A stretch of 64,000 nucleotides of DNA. Source: Zygnema cylindricum (Eukaryota; Streptophyta; Zygnematophyceae; Zygnematales; Zygnemataceae). Under the pieces are notes generated by a model. That model did not search any database and was not told the DNA's origin. It saw nothing but the letters and a program-made list of their open reading frames with translations. Made by a program: the position numbers and the translations under genes. Numbering within the stretch: the first letter of the stretch is position 1; each line of letters starts with the position of its first letter. Location of the stretch: positions 144,812 to 208,811 of the forward strand of contig JBBHKE010000308.1 of assembly GCA_037447655.1 (NCBI GenBank), written 5' to 3'. Below are positions 37,316-48,031 of this stretch, piece after piece.

Positions 37316-37925
37316 CTAGTTTAGTATTTGATTCAGTATTTAGTTCAGTTCAGTATCTAGTACGTAGTTGAGTTCAGTATCTAGTAGATCAGTTATTTCA
37401 GTATATTTCCAATTGAGTATGTAATCTAGTATTCGGTTCAGTATCCACTGTAATATTTGGTTAGGTTTTCTGTTAAATATTTTGTTCAGTTTACTAGTTT
37501 AGCTTTCAGTTCAATAACTATTTTAGTATTTAATTCAGTACTTAGTTCAGTTCAGTATATAGTAGTAGATCAGTTATTTGAGTATATTTCGAATTGAGTA
37601 TGTAATGTAGTATTCGGTTCAGTATCCACTGTAATATTTGGTTAGGTTTTCTGTTAAATATTTTGTTCAGTTTACTAGTTTAGCTTTCAGTTCAATAACT
37701 ATTTTAGTATTTGATTCAGTACTTAGTTCAGTTCAGTATCTAGTAGATCAGTTAACTTCAGTATATTTCCAATTGAGTATGTCATATAGTTTTCGGTTCA
37801 GTATCCACTGTAATATTTGGTTAGGTTTTCTGTTAAATATTTTGTTCAGTTTACTAGTTTAGCTTTCAGCTCAATAACTAGTTTAGTATTTGATTCAGTA
37901 CTTAGTTCAGCATCTAGTTCAGTTT
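37316..37925. repeat. ~180-bp tandem repeat, about 3.4 copies
   Basis: GTATCCACTGTAATATTTGG recurs at 37441, 37622 and 37801, giving periods of 181 and 179. Within each unit a smaller CAGT/TTAGTTCAGT periodicity is visible (agttcagttcagtatctagt). The copies are very similar, so the array is young. Confidence 0.9.
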
Positions 37926-38699
37926 CCTAATAAGTAAGCAGGTCGGTATGGAGTTAATATTCATTTATTACCCTGAGGACACCTTCAAAATAGAAAAAAC
38001 AAACAAAAAATGTTAAGATATTATCTCATTAGGAACAACATTAAGTTAGTGGAATTCATCCGAAACACCGTAGAAGATCAAAACATGACGTAAATATTTA
38101 ATGTTCTTTTTCAAATGACTGTAAAAACGATAGCTCCAACATGCAACATTCTGACCTTCTCCTGTGCTTCCAAAGCGGGTGCTTTTTTATGCCAGCGAAG
38201 TCAAACGATACTAATAGCACTTCTAGCATAGTCGTTGTGAAACCCTTAAACCGCTTAATAACAAAAACCTTGTGGATGCCAAAGTGGAATTGGAGGGGAG
38301 GCTGCTTCCTTAAAAGCTTACCTCATTCTGCAGCGTGCAGATGTTTGGGGAAAGGAAGTCAAATAGAGGTTCAAAGCGCGAAGAAACTTCCAAAGAGGCA
38401 ACCGTACAGGGAAGGAAGGGGAAACGTCACTTCTTCAGCCATGTACAGCATCCATGGACAGAGGGTTGGTACTTGGAAAGGTGTGGCGTTTACAAAATGT
38501 CACGCAAATTTTTGCGACGTCACAAACAATTTTTAACAATCCGGTGCGCCATCACAAATTGTACACGGTGACAGCCGTCACGGGCGTTGTCGACGTATAC
38601 AATCGTCACAAGCTTAAGTTACGATTTCGAGAGAATACATAGATACACTTGAAATCCGGGTCCGCCGGATCCGCGCTAAAATCCAAAGTAGGTACGCTA
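37926..38699. repeat. Dispersed repeat R6, copy 1, and flank
   Basis: The part 38480-38655 resembles 62040-62215: ATGTCACGCAAATTT..., GGTGACAGCCGTCACGGGCGTTGTCGACGTATACAATCGTCAC against GACAACCGTCACGGGCATTGTCGACGTATATAATCGTCAC (middle parts identical), then AAGTTACGATTTCG and a similar end. The first 500 bp hold nothing recognisable. The class is unknown. Confidence 0.55.
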
Positions 38700-38890
38700 A
38701 TTTCGTACAGGTTTCGCTGTATAATGTACCAAAATGTACGAAAATTGTCCATTAACCCGAAGAAATCCATAAAATATAGAAAACGTACGAAACTATACGG
38801 AAAGTGTACCATAAAAGTACGAGAAATGTAAGACAACAATATTGAAATATATGGTATTGTACGTAATGTACGATAATGTACCCTAAAAAC
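38700..38890 (+). repeat. R7 GTAC-rich repeat, interrupted copy (left part)
   Basis: It matches 44813-45010 base by base over most of its length (TTTCGTACAGGTTTCGCTGT, CCATTAACCCGAAGAAATCC, TACGGAAAGTGTACCATAAA). It breaks off exactly where the FB1 element at 38891 begins, and R7-like sequence resumes at 39735. Confidence 0.8.
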
Positions 38891-39734
38891 TAGTGTTGGG
38901 TATCGGGTATATTCATATCGCGATAATTTCGATATTCAATATATTGAATATCGATCGAGCAAACTCTTCGATATATCGTACCGAGACCAACATAAATTAT
39001 CGCGATATATAGTATTTTTTTTAAATTTAATATTTAATATTTTAATATAATATGTTATTTTTGCGAAAAAAACAAATTGTCTGATACGCCACGTACGACG
39101 TGATTTACGTTACGTGACTTAACGGTAGACGCCGCAAAATGTAACCGACAAAAAAGTACAAATTCTGTAATTCATATGATTACTTATTTGGGGTATGGTT
39201 ACATGAGGAGGTCTTTGTAATAGTACGGACAGCAAACAAAAAAAATGTATTTCAAAGGCCTCGGTTAACATCTCGTATCTTCTGTAAACAAGTTTTTACA
39301 TACGTGTTTTGATTTGAGTGTTTCCTTGTAAGTTGACGATAAAATCTCTAAAATCGTCAAAGATTTGAGAACCGACCATTTTGGTATGGAAATCCGTACT
39401 TGTGTATTATGTACCTGTACTTCGCAAGTGTACCGCGTCAATGTACCTCATAGATCTCCTTCACTCTGCTAACTTTCAGGAAAAAACCGTATTTTTTTTC
39501 GGCAAAGATTTTACGGTCACCTTGTCCGAAGGCACGTGACTTTAGAGACCTGTGAAAATTTTCATTTTTTTTTTAAATGCCTCGATATATCGGCAATATG
39601 ATATATTGGCGATATATTGGCTAAATATCGCGATATTTTGATAATCGACATATCGAGGCGATATATCGATTATCGGGTAGCTAAAATTCGGTACATATCG
39701 AATATCGGCAAGTGGTCCTCGATACCCAACACTA
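38891..39734. mobile_element. FB1 element, complete copy (844 bp)
   Basis: It starts TAGTGTTGGGTATCGGG and ends CTCGATACCCAACACTA. Both subterminal zones are packed with TATCGCGATA, ATATTGAATATCGATCG and GATATATCGGCAATAT words. The middle 450 bp (with GGCCTCGGTTAACATC and TTGTCCGAAGGCACGTGAC) has no transposase frame and is shared with the partial copies at 31079 and 43903. It interrupts an R7 repeat. The TIR style TAGTGTTGGG resembles hAT termini, but no 8-bp duplication is visible. Confidence 0.85.
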
Positions 39735-40310
39735 CCAATTTGTACAGATTACGATTTTTGTACGAAACTGCGTAGTATTCGTTGATTTCCTACGTTTCGT
39801 AAATTTCCGTACAAATATCTTAGTTGTTCAAATCGCGTGATTTTTTCATTTTTTCTACGTATTATACGTGACAATTGAAAAAATCGCAAAAAAACTTCAA
39901 CTGTAAACTGAACTGGCAATTTAAGGAATACGTACAGACAAATTAGGGCTTTTTCATTTTTTCTAAGTTTCTACGAATTATACGTGACATTTGAAAAAAT
40001 CGCAAAAAAACTTCAACTGTACACTGAACGGGCAATTTACGGAATACGTACAGACAAATTACGGTAACTGTACAGTTTTTAACATAAATTGTATGGAAGT
40101 TGACGAAAAGATACGATTCACGTATCGGTACTTCTTGTTCTGTAAACTTAACAGAATGTTCACGGATATGTACGGAATTTTATCGTACATCTACGGACAA
40201 TTTCAAAAAGAGACGTTGCATAGTCACACTATTTGGGCGCAGTAAGTTCAAAATGTGTACAAACGTCTTCTTCAAATTTTCGAAAAGAAACCCCCATAAA
40301 AGTAAAAATA
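39735..40310 (+). repeat. R7-like GTAC-rich repeat copies
   Basis: CCAATTTGTACAGATTACG and GTATTCGTTGATTTCCTACG continue the R7 unit after the FB1 insertion. Two near-identical segments follow: CGTGACAATTGAAAAAATCGCAAAAAAACTTCAACTGT at 39867 and again at 39982 with one change. No gene. Confidence 0.6.
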
Positions 40311-40566
40311 GATGAAGGACATATATGTATTTCTTTTTTGGTTTAATGTGATTGTTTTTTTTTTAATTAACGTGTTTTGCCGCGCAATGTTGAATGATGA
40401 AAAATATCATCTCCATATGGCATGTTATTTTTTTAAGTCGCCTGCTCTCGGAGAGGTAGAGAGAGAAGGCCATGGTTGCTTGTCACATAGTCTGTCATAT
40501 AGTATGTCAGATAGTCTGTCATATAGTATGAGACAGACACACAATATTATATTATTATGACAAAAA

Positions 40567-40652
40567 GGAGGCGTTGACCAGGATTTGAACCTAGACCTAG
40601 AGGTTATCATGGTATCTTCAAAGAGCGTCGTCCGTAACCAGTTGATGAAGAC
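40567..40652 (-). ncRNA. tRNA-like / SINE-like fragment
   Basis: On the minus strand, CTAGG-TTCAAAT-CCTGG forms a tRNA T-arm containing a Pol III B box (GGTTCAAATCC). About 45 bases upstream, ATCAACTGGTTACGGACG resembles a D-arm/A box. The 5' side does not pair with the expected acceptor strand TCAACGC, so it is not an intact tRNA. It is probably a tRNA-derived SINE head or a tRNA pseudogene. Confidence 0.4.
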
Positions 40653-40859
40653 TTTCCGATATGCACAATAAGTGTGATAATTATTTAATTATTTAAAATA
40701 TTATACTGCTCATTTAAAAGGAAAACGAACAGATAAGTAGAGACAAAAATTCATTAACGATTTTTACGATTTTTTCAAATCGACCTCTCCCGCTTCTACG
40801 TATTGTACGCGCGTTTGAATCGTGCGCAACATGCGTTTTGAACAACTATGACAAAAATG

Positions 40860-41360
40860 AACGGAAATCGACAAAAATATACGAAAAATGTGACCAAAAG
40901 AAAATCCTTAAAAAAATATAAAAAAGAACAGAAAATATACGTAAATGTACAACATTATAGGGAAAGTGTACCCTAAAACCCTAAAAGTATGGAAAATTTA
41001 GGGCATCTGTACTAAAATATAAAGAAATGTACAATATGTACCCTAAAACCCTAAACTCCCCTTTTCAAAACCCTAAAAAGAACATAAATGTACGGCCACT
41101 AAACGCAAATGTACGAAAAATTAACGCAACAGTATTGAAGTACAAGGGAATGTAGGGGAATACACCCTTCAAACCCTAAAATATGTAACCTTAACAGGTA
41201 CGGAAACTACGGACGATGTACTTACATGTATGAAAAGTGTGGAGCAGTTATACTGAAACATACGGAATGCAAGGAAAGGTACTCTAAAGCCCTATAAATC
41301 CTATAAATAACCCTTAAAGGTGCAAAGTGTAGGGACATCGTCAGGAAATGTACAAAAATG
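40860..41360. repeat. GTAC-rich repeat with interstitial CCCTAAA words
   Basis: Units of the form GAAATGTAC...GTACCCTAAAACCCTAAA recur (40976, 41040, 41077, 41176). The CCCTAAA words match the plant telomere repeat, but they occur as pairs inside a longer unit, not as a pure telomere array. Confidence 0.65.
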
Positions 41361-41589
41361 TATTGCTACATAGGCAGATACGCATTTTATAACATTTTAT
41401 TCAACGTTAAATGCATATCGTGCATAGTATTCGCTCGTTTGTTTCGTGCGTATTATGCGCACGGGACATCTATGGTCAATCTGCACGCTATGCGTCACTT
41501 TTGGCGGACCGCACTTACTTTTAACGACGCTTTTTTAGGGGCCGGTACGGGTGGTAGTCTTTGCTGGGGACTGTTGGCAACTTTAGATT

Positions 41590-41679
41590 ATGTCAGGCGT
41601 ACGGCTCTGTATTGCGACGCACGACAACGCTACATTGTGCTAGCGGTACGGCGGTCCGTACTGCGACCCACGACAACGC
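41590..41679. repeat. ~50-bp minisatellite, left of an M3 element
   Basis: Two copies of GCGACGCACGACAACGCTAC followed by ATTGTGCTAGCGGTACGGCG-like sequence. The same unit resumes at 42235 on the far side of the M3 element. Confidence 0.7.
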
Positions 41680-42234
41680 TACATTGTGAATCGTTATTAG
41701 TGTCAAAGTCACTAATTTGGGTTTTTTAAATTTTGATTTTTTTCCTCAAATAGGATTAGATGATTTTAATTTTTCTTTGACGTTAATTAAGGTACCGTAT
41801 AAAATAGGGTAAATAACGAAAATACAATAAGATCTAAATAGGGTGATGTACGGTCGATGTTTGACCGTACATAAATGTACTTCTCTAAGTGGAAATTTTA
41901 CAAAAAATGAATTAAATCATATGCTCACACATAAGAATGTGCGCTAAAAAAACGGGATTAAAACGGGATTATTATGACACGTAGATTAGCCTGACCTGTA
42001 CAGATATTTAACTTTCACGACGGCGTACGGTTTCTAATATTTTGTACAAATACGTATATTAATGTATATAATCGTACGGCGAATATTCCATTTTTGATGT
42101 TCCCAAATTACCATTAAGCCGAAATTATAATACACCTTTAAAAAAAAATAAAAAAAAATCTTAATTAGCATCAATTACGGTAAATTTTCTTCAACAATAT
42201 TTAAACTTTGACATTAATAACGATTCTCGGTGTA
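41680..42234. mobile_element. M3 element, long copy (555 bp)
   Basis: The left end reads TACATTGTGAATCGTTATTAG and the right end CTAATAACG-type ATTAATAACGATTCTCGGTGTA. Inner bases match the short M3 copy at 45580 (GTGTCAAAGTCACTAATTTG at the left, TTAAACTTTGACATTAATAA at the right). It splits a minisatellite. The first bases have drifted toward the host unit ACATTGTG, which blurs the exact target site. Confidence 0.75.
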
Positions 42235-42960
42235 CATTGTGCCAGTCGTACGGCGGTTTGTACCGCGACGCACGACAATGCTACATTGTGCCAGCCGTAC
42301 GGTTGTCTTTACCCCGACACAGGCAACGCTACAGTACTGTAGCGGTACGGCGTCTGTACACCGACGGTTGTCAGTGTAACATTACGCCAGCCATACGGCA
42401 GTCTGTACACCGACGGCTATCAGCGTAACAATATACTTGCCGTATGGCGATTTGCACATCGACGGTTGGCAGTATAACATTACGCCAACCGTACGGCGAT
42501 TTGCACAGCGACGGTTGGCAATTTTATATTACGCCATTGGTACGGCGCTCTATAATGCGACGCTGGCAAAAATATATTACGTAAAATCACGCCAGCGGCC
42601 GGCAGCGTAGAAAACTGCCAGCTGGCAGGCGGCAGCGTAGAATTACGCCAGCAGCCGGCAGCGTATAATTATGCCAGCGGCCGGCAGCGTAGAAATTACG
42701 CCCCCCGGCGGCAGCGTAGAATTACGCCAGCAGCCGGCAGCGTAGAATTACGCCAGCGGCCGGCATCGTAGAATTACGCCAGCGGCCGGCAGGGTAGAAA
42801 ACTGCCAGCTGGCAGGCGGCAGCGTAGAATTACGCCAGCGGCCGGCAGCGTAGAATTACGCCAGCTGCCGGCATCGTAGAATTACGCCAGCGGCGGCAGC
42901 GTAGCATTACGCCAACCGGCGGGCGGCAGCGTGGAATTATGCCAGCGGTACAGCGGCTTG
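42235..42960. repeat. GC-rich minisatellites
   Basis: From 42235 to 42560 a roughly 50-60-bp unit carrying GTACGGCGGTTTGTACCGCGACG repeats with drift. From 42590 to 42960 a shorter unit of about 26 bp, close to CGGCAGCGTAGAATTACGCC followed by AGCGGC, repeats a dozen times with small changes (AATTATG, GCATCG, GCCCCCC). This is the most GC-rich stretch of the window. Confidence 0.85.
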
Positions 42961-43101
42961 CACAGCGACGGGCAGCAAGGCTACATCGTGCCAACGGTAC
43001 GGCCTTCCGTACCTCGGACAGAAAAAATCCTTGACAGACACACCGCCTATATAAGACTTTCCACAAAGGCGTCTGAAAGACTCTTATTTATATACTGATT
43101 A

Positions 43102-43896
43102 GGGTAACCTTCCATCAGGCGTTCCCAGTAATCGTACGAACACGTTTACTGGGAGTAAAATTTGTAGCACCCTTCCATCAGGTCGTGCCAGTGAATGAGG
43201 TGTTAGATTGCGATTGGTACCACGTAGGACCTTTTGAGCCGCCCAGGAATAATCATCATTTCCAAAAGGACAAAATCGCAGCTGCGTATGTGTACGGGCG
43301 GACGCCGATTAAAATATCTAGTAGCGTCACGCTAATGTACAATCTGAACGTTCTTACCGTTGTTGTGGTATCAACGGCCACGAAAACCGTTGCAAAATTA
43401 AAGTTTGTACAAATGTCCAAGGATGTACCATTTGTACGTAAATCGCTGTATCGCACATTTATGAAGGAGACGTTACAGGATGTCCTAGAAACAAAGTTTT
43501 TTTTGTCGTCGACCATACAACCAAGATTTTTTTGTCGTCGAACAGGCTGGCTTTCATGTCACACGGTACACTCCAATTGCCACATGTAAGTTTATTACTT
43601 CACGTCTGTCGTGGATCGACTCTGACTTTACAAGTGGACCAAAACACGCGTCCAGTAATCACAAACTCTCCTCCCGAGGACAGTTGGAGGAGACTAGCTA
43701 CGTACTGGAAACAAGAAGCATTTGCGTCGAAAATTGAAAATCGGACGGTGGTAGTTCTCTCCAAGAAGTCTGGAGAATCTCAACGAATTTTTAGTAAACA
43801 TCTTTTGAAAAAAAAAAAAAAAAACAGTACGGCCTAGTACGGAACGGTACTTTCTCCAGTAAACAACCCCACTTTTCGCCTGATGGAAGGTTACCC
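43102..43896. mobile_element. M4 element (Harbinger/Tourist-like), TSD TTA
   Basis: The left end GGGTAACCTTCCATCAGGCG and right end CGCCTGATGGAAGGTTACCC are perfect 20-bp inverted repeats. TTA flanks both sides (43099-43101 and 43897-43899). Subterminal AGTAATCGTACGAACACGTT matches the copy at 13777. A 134-codon frame inside (43185-43589) resembles no transposase. Length 795 bp. Confidence 0.9.
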
Positions 43897-43902
43897 TTAC
43901 AG

Positions 43903-44363
43903 AGGCTTCGGTTAACATCGCGTATCTTTTGTAAACAAGTTTTTACATACGTGTTTTAATTTGAGTGGTTCCTTGTAAGTTGACGATAAAATCTCTAAAA
44001 TCGTCAAAGATTTGAGAACCGACCATTTTGGTATGGAAATCCGTACTTGCGTATTATGTACCTGTACTTCGCAAGGGTACCGCGTCAATGTTCCTCAGAT
44101 ACCTCCTTCACTCTGCTAACTTTCAGGAAAAAACCGTATTTCTTTTCGGCAAAGATTTTACGTTCACCTTGTCCGAAGGCACGTGACTTTGGAGACCTGT
44201 GAAAATTTTCGTTTTTTTTAAATGCCTCGATATATCGGCGATATATCGCATAAATATCGCGATATTTCGATAATCGATATATCGAGGCGATATATCGGTT
44301 ATCGGGTACCTAAAATTCGGTACATATCAAATATCGGCAAGTGGTCCTTGATACCCAACACTA
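43903..44363. mobile_element. FB1 element, right half only
   Basis: It matches 39256-39734 nearly base for base (GGCTTCGGTTAACATCGCGT, CGGCACGTGAC-type block, then TATATCGGCGATATATCG and CTTGATACCCAACACTA). The left half is missing, and the break lies directly beside the M4 element's right TSD. Confidence 0.8.
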
Positions 44364-44390
44364 CTAAAAACCCTAAAATCCCCCTTACAA

Positions 44391-44748
44391 AGTGTTGGGT
44401 ATCGAGGACCTTTTGCCGATATTCATTATATCGGATTTCAGGTACCCGATAATCGATATATCGCTTCAATATATTGAAAACCAAATCATCGTGATATATC
44501 GCTGATATATCGTATCGCCAATATATCGAGGCATTAATTTATTTTTTTTGGGGGGTAACCGTACGATTTTCCGTATGATTTTCCGCACGATTTTTCGTAC
44601 TAGGACTGTACGGACACCCAGTTTTTGCGATATATCGCGATGATTTATGTTGGCCCCGGTACGATATATCGAGGAATCTGCTTGATCGATATTCGATATA
44701 TTGAATATCGAGATTATCGCGATATGAATTTACCCGATACCCAACACA
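44391..44748. mobile_element. FB1 element, short complete copy (358 bp)
   Basis: It starts AGTGTTGGGTATCGAGG and ends CCCGATACCCAACACA. Both arms are full of ATATATCG words around a short spacer (GGGGGGTAACCGTACGATTTTC). It sits inside the R7 unit: the outside sequence, ...CCCTAAAATCCCCC and GCCTGTTGGCCAATTCGTAC, matches the unbroken R7 at 45017-45050. Confidence 0.85.
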
Positions 44749-45330
44749 GCCTGTTGGCCAATTCGTACGGATTTTGACTTTTTATATTCGTTGATTTATA
44801 CGTTTCGTAAATTTCGTACAGGTTTCGCTGTATAATGTACCAAAATGTACGGAAATTGTCCATTAACCCGAAGAAATCCATAAAATATAGAAAACGTACG
44901 AAACTATGCGGAAAGTGTACCATAAAAAATTAAAAACCTTAAAAGTACGAAAAATGTAAGACAGCAGTATTGAAATATACGGTATTGTACGTAATGTACA
45001 ATAATGTACCCCAAAAACCCTAAAATCCCCTACAGTGCTGTTGGCCAATTGTACGGATGTTGACTTTATATATTCGTTGATTTCATTCTTTTCGTAAATT
45101 TCGTACAGTTTCACTTTACAAAATTGTACGAACGAAAAGTGTGTCCCTAAAAAAGTCCTAAAAAATCTGAAAAGTACGGAGAATATACGGAAATGCACAA
45201 AACCTTACGGAAAATCTAAGGCAGTTGTACCGATATATACGGGAATGTACAGGAATGTACCCTACAAACTCTAAAATCCCCTTAAATAACTTTTAACCGT
45301 AGAGAATACTGTACCTGTTTGTACTTCATA
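44749..45330 (+). repeat. R7 GTAC-rich repeat, two ~280-bp tandem copies
   Basis: TGTTGGCCAATTCGTACGG starts at about 44753 and TGTTGGCCAATTGTACGG at about 45033. Each is followed by TTGACTTT-TATATTCGTTGATTT, then CGTAAATTTCGTACAG, and ends in ACCCTAAAATCCCC. It is non-coding. Confidence 0.8.
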
Positions 45331-45428
45331 GTCCGGTGATTGGCCACCGCAGCATTAGGTGCCGCTGAGCGTTATCTACAATCCAGGTTCTTAGGGAATT
45401 AACGGTGCGAATATATCCACTGCAACTG

Positions 45429-45579
45429 TTGAAGTACACCGCGAATCGTAATTAGCGTTAATAACGCTAATTCCGTCACCCCGAATTTTGACCCTGAAAC
45501 CTTAAATAGAGTAAATAACTCTAAAAATTCTTTACATTAACACCAATAGCAATACACGATTACACGATGTACAATACAG
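45429..45579. mobile_element. M3-like element, left part
   Basis: GTACACCGCGAATCGTAATTAG opens an M3-type end, followed by CGTTAATAACGCTAATTCCG and CACCCCGAATTTTGACC. The same interior follows other M3-type ends near 28895 and 60757. It ends where the complete copy at 45580 begins. Confidence 0.55.
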
Positions 45580-45779
45580 TACACCGCGAATCGTTATTAG
45601 TGTCAAAGTCACTAATTTGGGTTCTTAAAATTTTGATTTTTTTCCCGAAATAGAATTAATAACGCTATTTAAAGACGTGGACCATAATCTGCCACGTCTC
45701 TCGCACTAAATGAGAATCAATAACACTATTTTTTTTTTACGCTATTTAAACTTTGACACTAATAACGATTCGCGGTGTA
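45580..45779. mobile_element. M3 element, complete short copy (200 bp)
   Basis: TACACCGCGAATCGTTATTA and the bases that follow, to about 30 bp, are repeated perfectly in inverted form at the right end. The outer TA may be a TA target duplication around ends starting CACCGCG, as in Tc1/mariner-type MITEs. There is no coding sequence. Confidence 0.88.
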
Positions 45780-45900
45780 GTGTTCTGTATCGGCAAATTT
45801 CAAATCGGGATAAATTCGGCATTTGATGTATGAAGTATCGAGGAGTCAAAGGGCCCGATATATCGTCTTGGGACCAATAAAAATCATTGCGATATATTTG
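45780..45900. mobile_element. FB1-like fragment
   Basis: TGTTCTGTATCGGCAAATTT and CCCGATATATCGTCTTGGGACC resemble FB1 subterminal sequence. No matching right end was found. Confidence 0.35.
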
Positions 45901-48031
45901 GTGGGAGGTGTTGTCTGTACAGCTGCAATACGAAAATTGGCAGTACAAAAAACAGTACGGACCACCCCCCACGGGCCACGGGGGCAGGGTTAAAAAAAAA
46001 TCCGACAGATAAGCGTAAAGGTACCGTGATAGTTATCGACGCAATAGCTCACTGTGATATGTCGTCATTCAATCTCTCTAGATATACCAGAACTTATAAG
46101 CATTTTGTAATCTTTGAATCATAAAATTATGTTTCCATTATTTGGAGGAACGTAAAAGGGGTGTGGAAGTACAGAAAATCAGTTATTCTGTGAGGGGGAC
46201 AGCCTTAGAGCTTTCTGAAGATGCCAATTGTACCCCTCAAGAGGATCTCTTCTGATCACTCATCTGTAGAGCTTTCTGGAACCTCCAGTTTGGAAATTGA
46301 GGCTCGGAGTTCTCTTTGGGTGAGGTCAGGAGTGGAAGATGATACTTCAATAGGACAACAGAAGGTAACATTTTTTTCAAGAGGAGCTCTAGAAGGTCAG
46401 AAGGCTAGGGCTTGCAGTTATTTTGATCCATATATCTTTCTACTAACAAATCTCTCGTCTTGATGCGGATAATGGGGAGACAGATTGTGGGAGAGGGAGA
46501 GGGAGGGGAGACGGAAGGATAAGGGAGAGAGGGGGACAGATTGAGGGAGGAGGAGAGGGATAGGGGGAGACAGATTGCGGTTATGTTATTTCAAACTTGC
46601 ATCGTTCAGCTCTTCAACAGGACAAATGCGTTTTTTTATTGTAATTTCATATTATGTCGGTTTGTGTTCAGGTTACATCTTTCTAATGGATAACATCTTC
46701 TCAGGAACAGCCAGTCCGCGAGACTCTTGAATGCTCTTTGTTGGTTTCTAGCATTAAATAAAGATAGGCCCAAAAAAGAAAAAAAAAGGGCCAGTATTGC
46801 GAACTTCCGATAGGATCGTTAAATCTGACGTGAAGCTGGTGCTCTAGGATTGCATCATTATCATCAAAACGTCAATCCCATGGGTAAAATCCCCGTTTTC
46901 TTATACATTTTGAAAGGAATGGAAGATGTTGAAGAACATTGACTGGATGGAAAAATGCTAATGAAACATCCATATCACAATCGGCAATGAAACCACAGTC
47001 GTAGTTCATTCACACCACACCCCCCCCCCCCTCCACCGCGCCCATCAGCCCCACCGGGTTTTGATCTGGGACCGACAAAAAACCAACTTTTTTCTCGCAC
47101 ATCTATCTCGTATTGAAGAGTTTGTTCAAAAACCTGACCAGCTTCAACAAAAACGTCTACGTGACACACGTGTGTCCTTTGTTGGAACCATTCCAAAAAT
47201 GACGTTGTATATTTAACAGGAGAAGGAAGAGTTAAAAGAACACAATTTCGGAGGGTGAAATACTTGTTCACATTTCTTCACGCTTCAGAGAGACAGATAT
47301 AAAAGAAAGTAAAGGTACAGAAAAAAAGTACTATTCCTAAGCTCTCGTAAACGATAAGCTTGACTCAATAATGACATTAGATAAAGCCATAAGCTCTACC
47401 TCCTGGCCGGCCTGCAATAATCAGTCTTCACATTTCACATTTGTCAATGGTTTTTGGTTTTACAGTACAGTACTTTCATATGTAACAAAAGAACGGTACC
47501 GATTCAAAGGATACAATACGGGTTTCAAAAGGTACAGTATAGATGCTTACTTATTTTTTTGGATTTATTATTTTTTTTTTACCTCTGTTTAAGAATATAA
47601 TTTTATGCCTCTTTTAGTGAATCAATATACTCACTCTCGAAAAAACATATGTAATATGAAAAACAATTTATTAAAATTTCACAAAAAAAAAAATATTTAA
47701 ATTCGATTGAATCTACTATAAAAGATGTTTGTTTTGTGCAAAATTCACACATGATAATGCATTAATCTTTTTATTATACAAATTCCATATTCATGTATAA
47801 ATTTTTATTTTTGTTTTCCTTTGAATGTGCAATTAGATTGTCTTTCTAATTATATCAATCACGCCAAAAATATACGTTTTCGCACCAATGAATATTTCAA
47901 TATGCATCAATCGAACATAAAACTTTCGAAATGCAAACAGTTGACATTAATTTACATTACCAATACTGCATGCTTCTTACATTTTCTCACCACCTCAACG
48001 GAGTGTACAAAAAATGTTACTATCTTTTTCA
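45901..48031. other. No recognisable gene; 3' flank of the ABC gene
   Basis: There are GGGAGAGGGAGAGG-type runs at 46490-46570 and a C-run at 47023-47033. A frame at 46221-46463 has ordinary composition but matches nothing I know. The last few hundred bases probably include the ABC transporter 3' UTR. Confidence 0.4.

Noticed and set aside
47030-47080. A possible T-arm (GATCAAAACCC) on the minus strand
   Set aside because: It differs from the B-box consensus and has no matching D-arm or anticodon arm.
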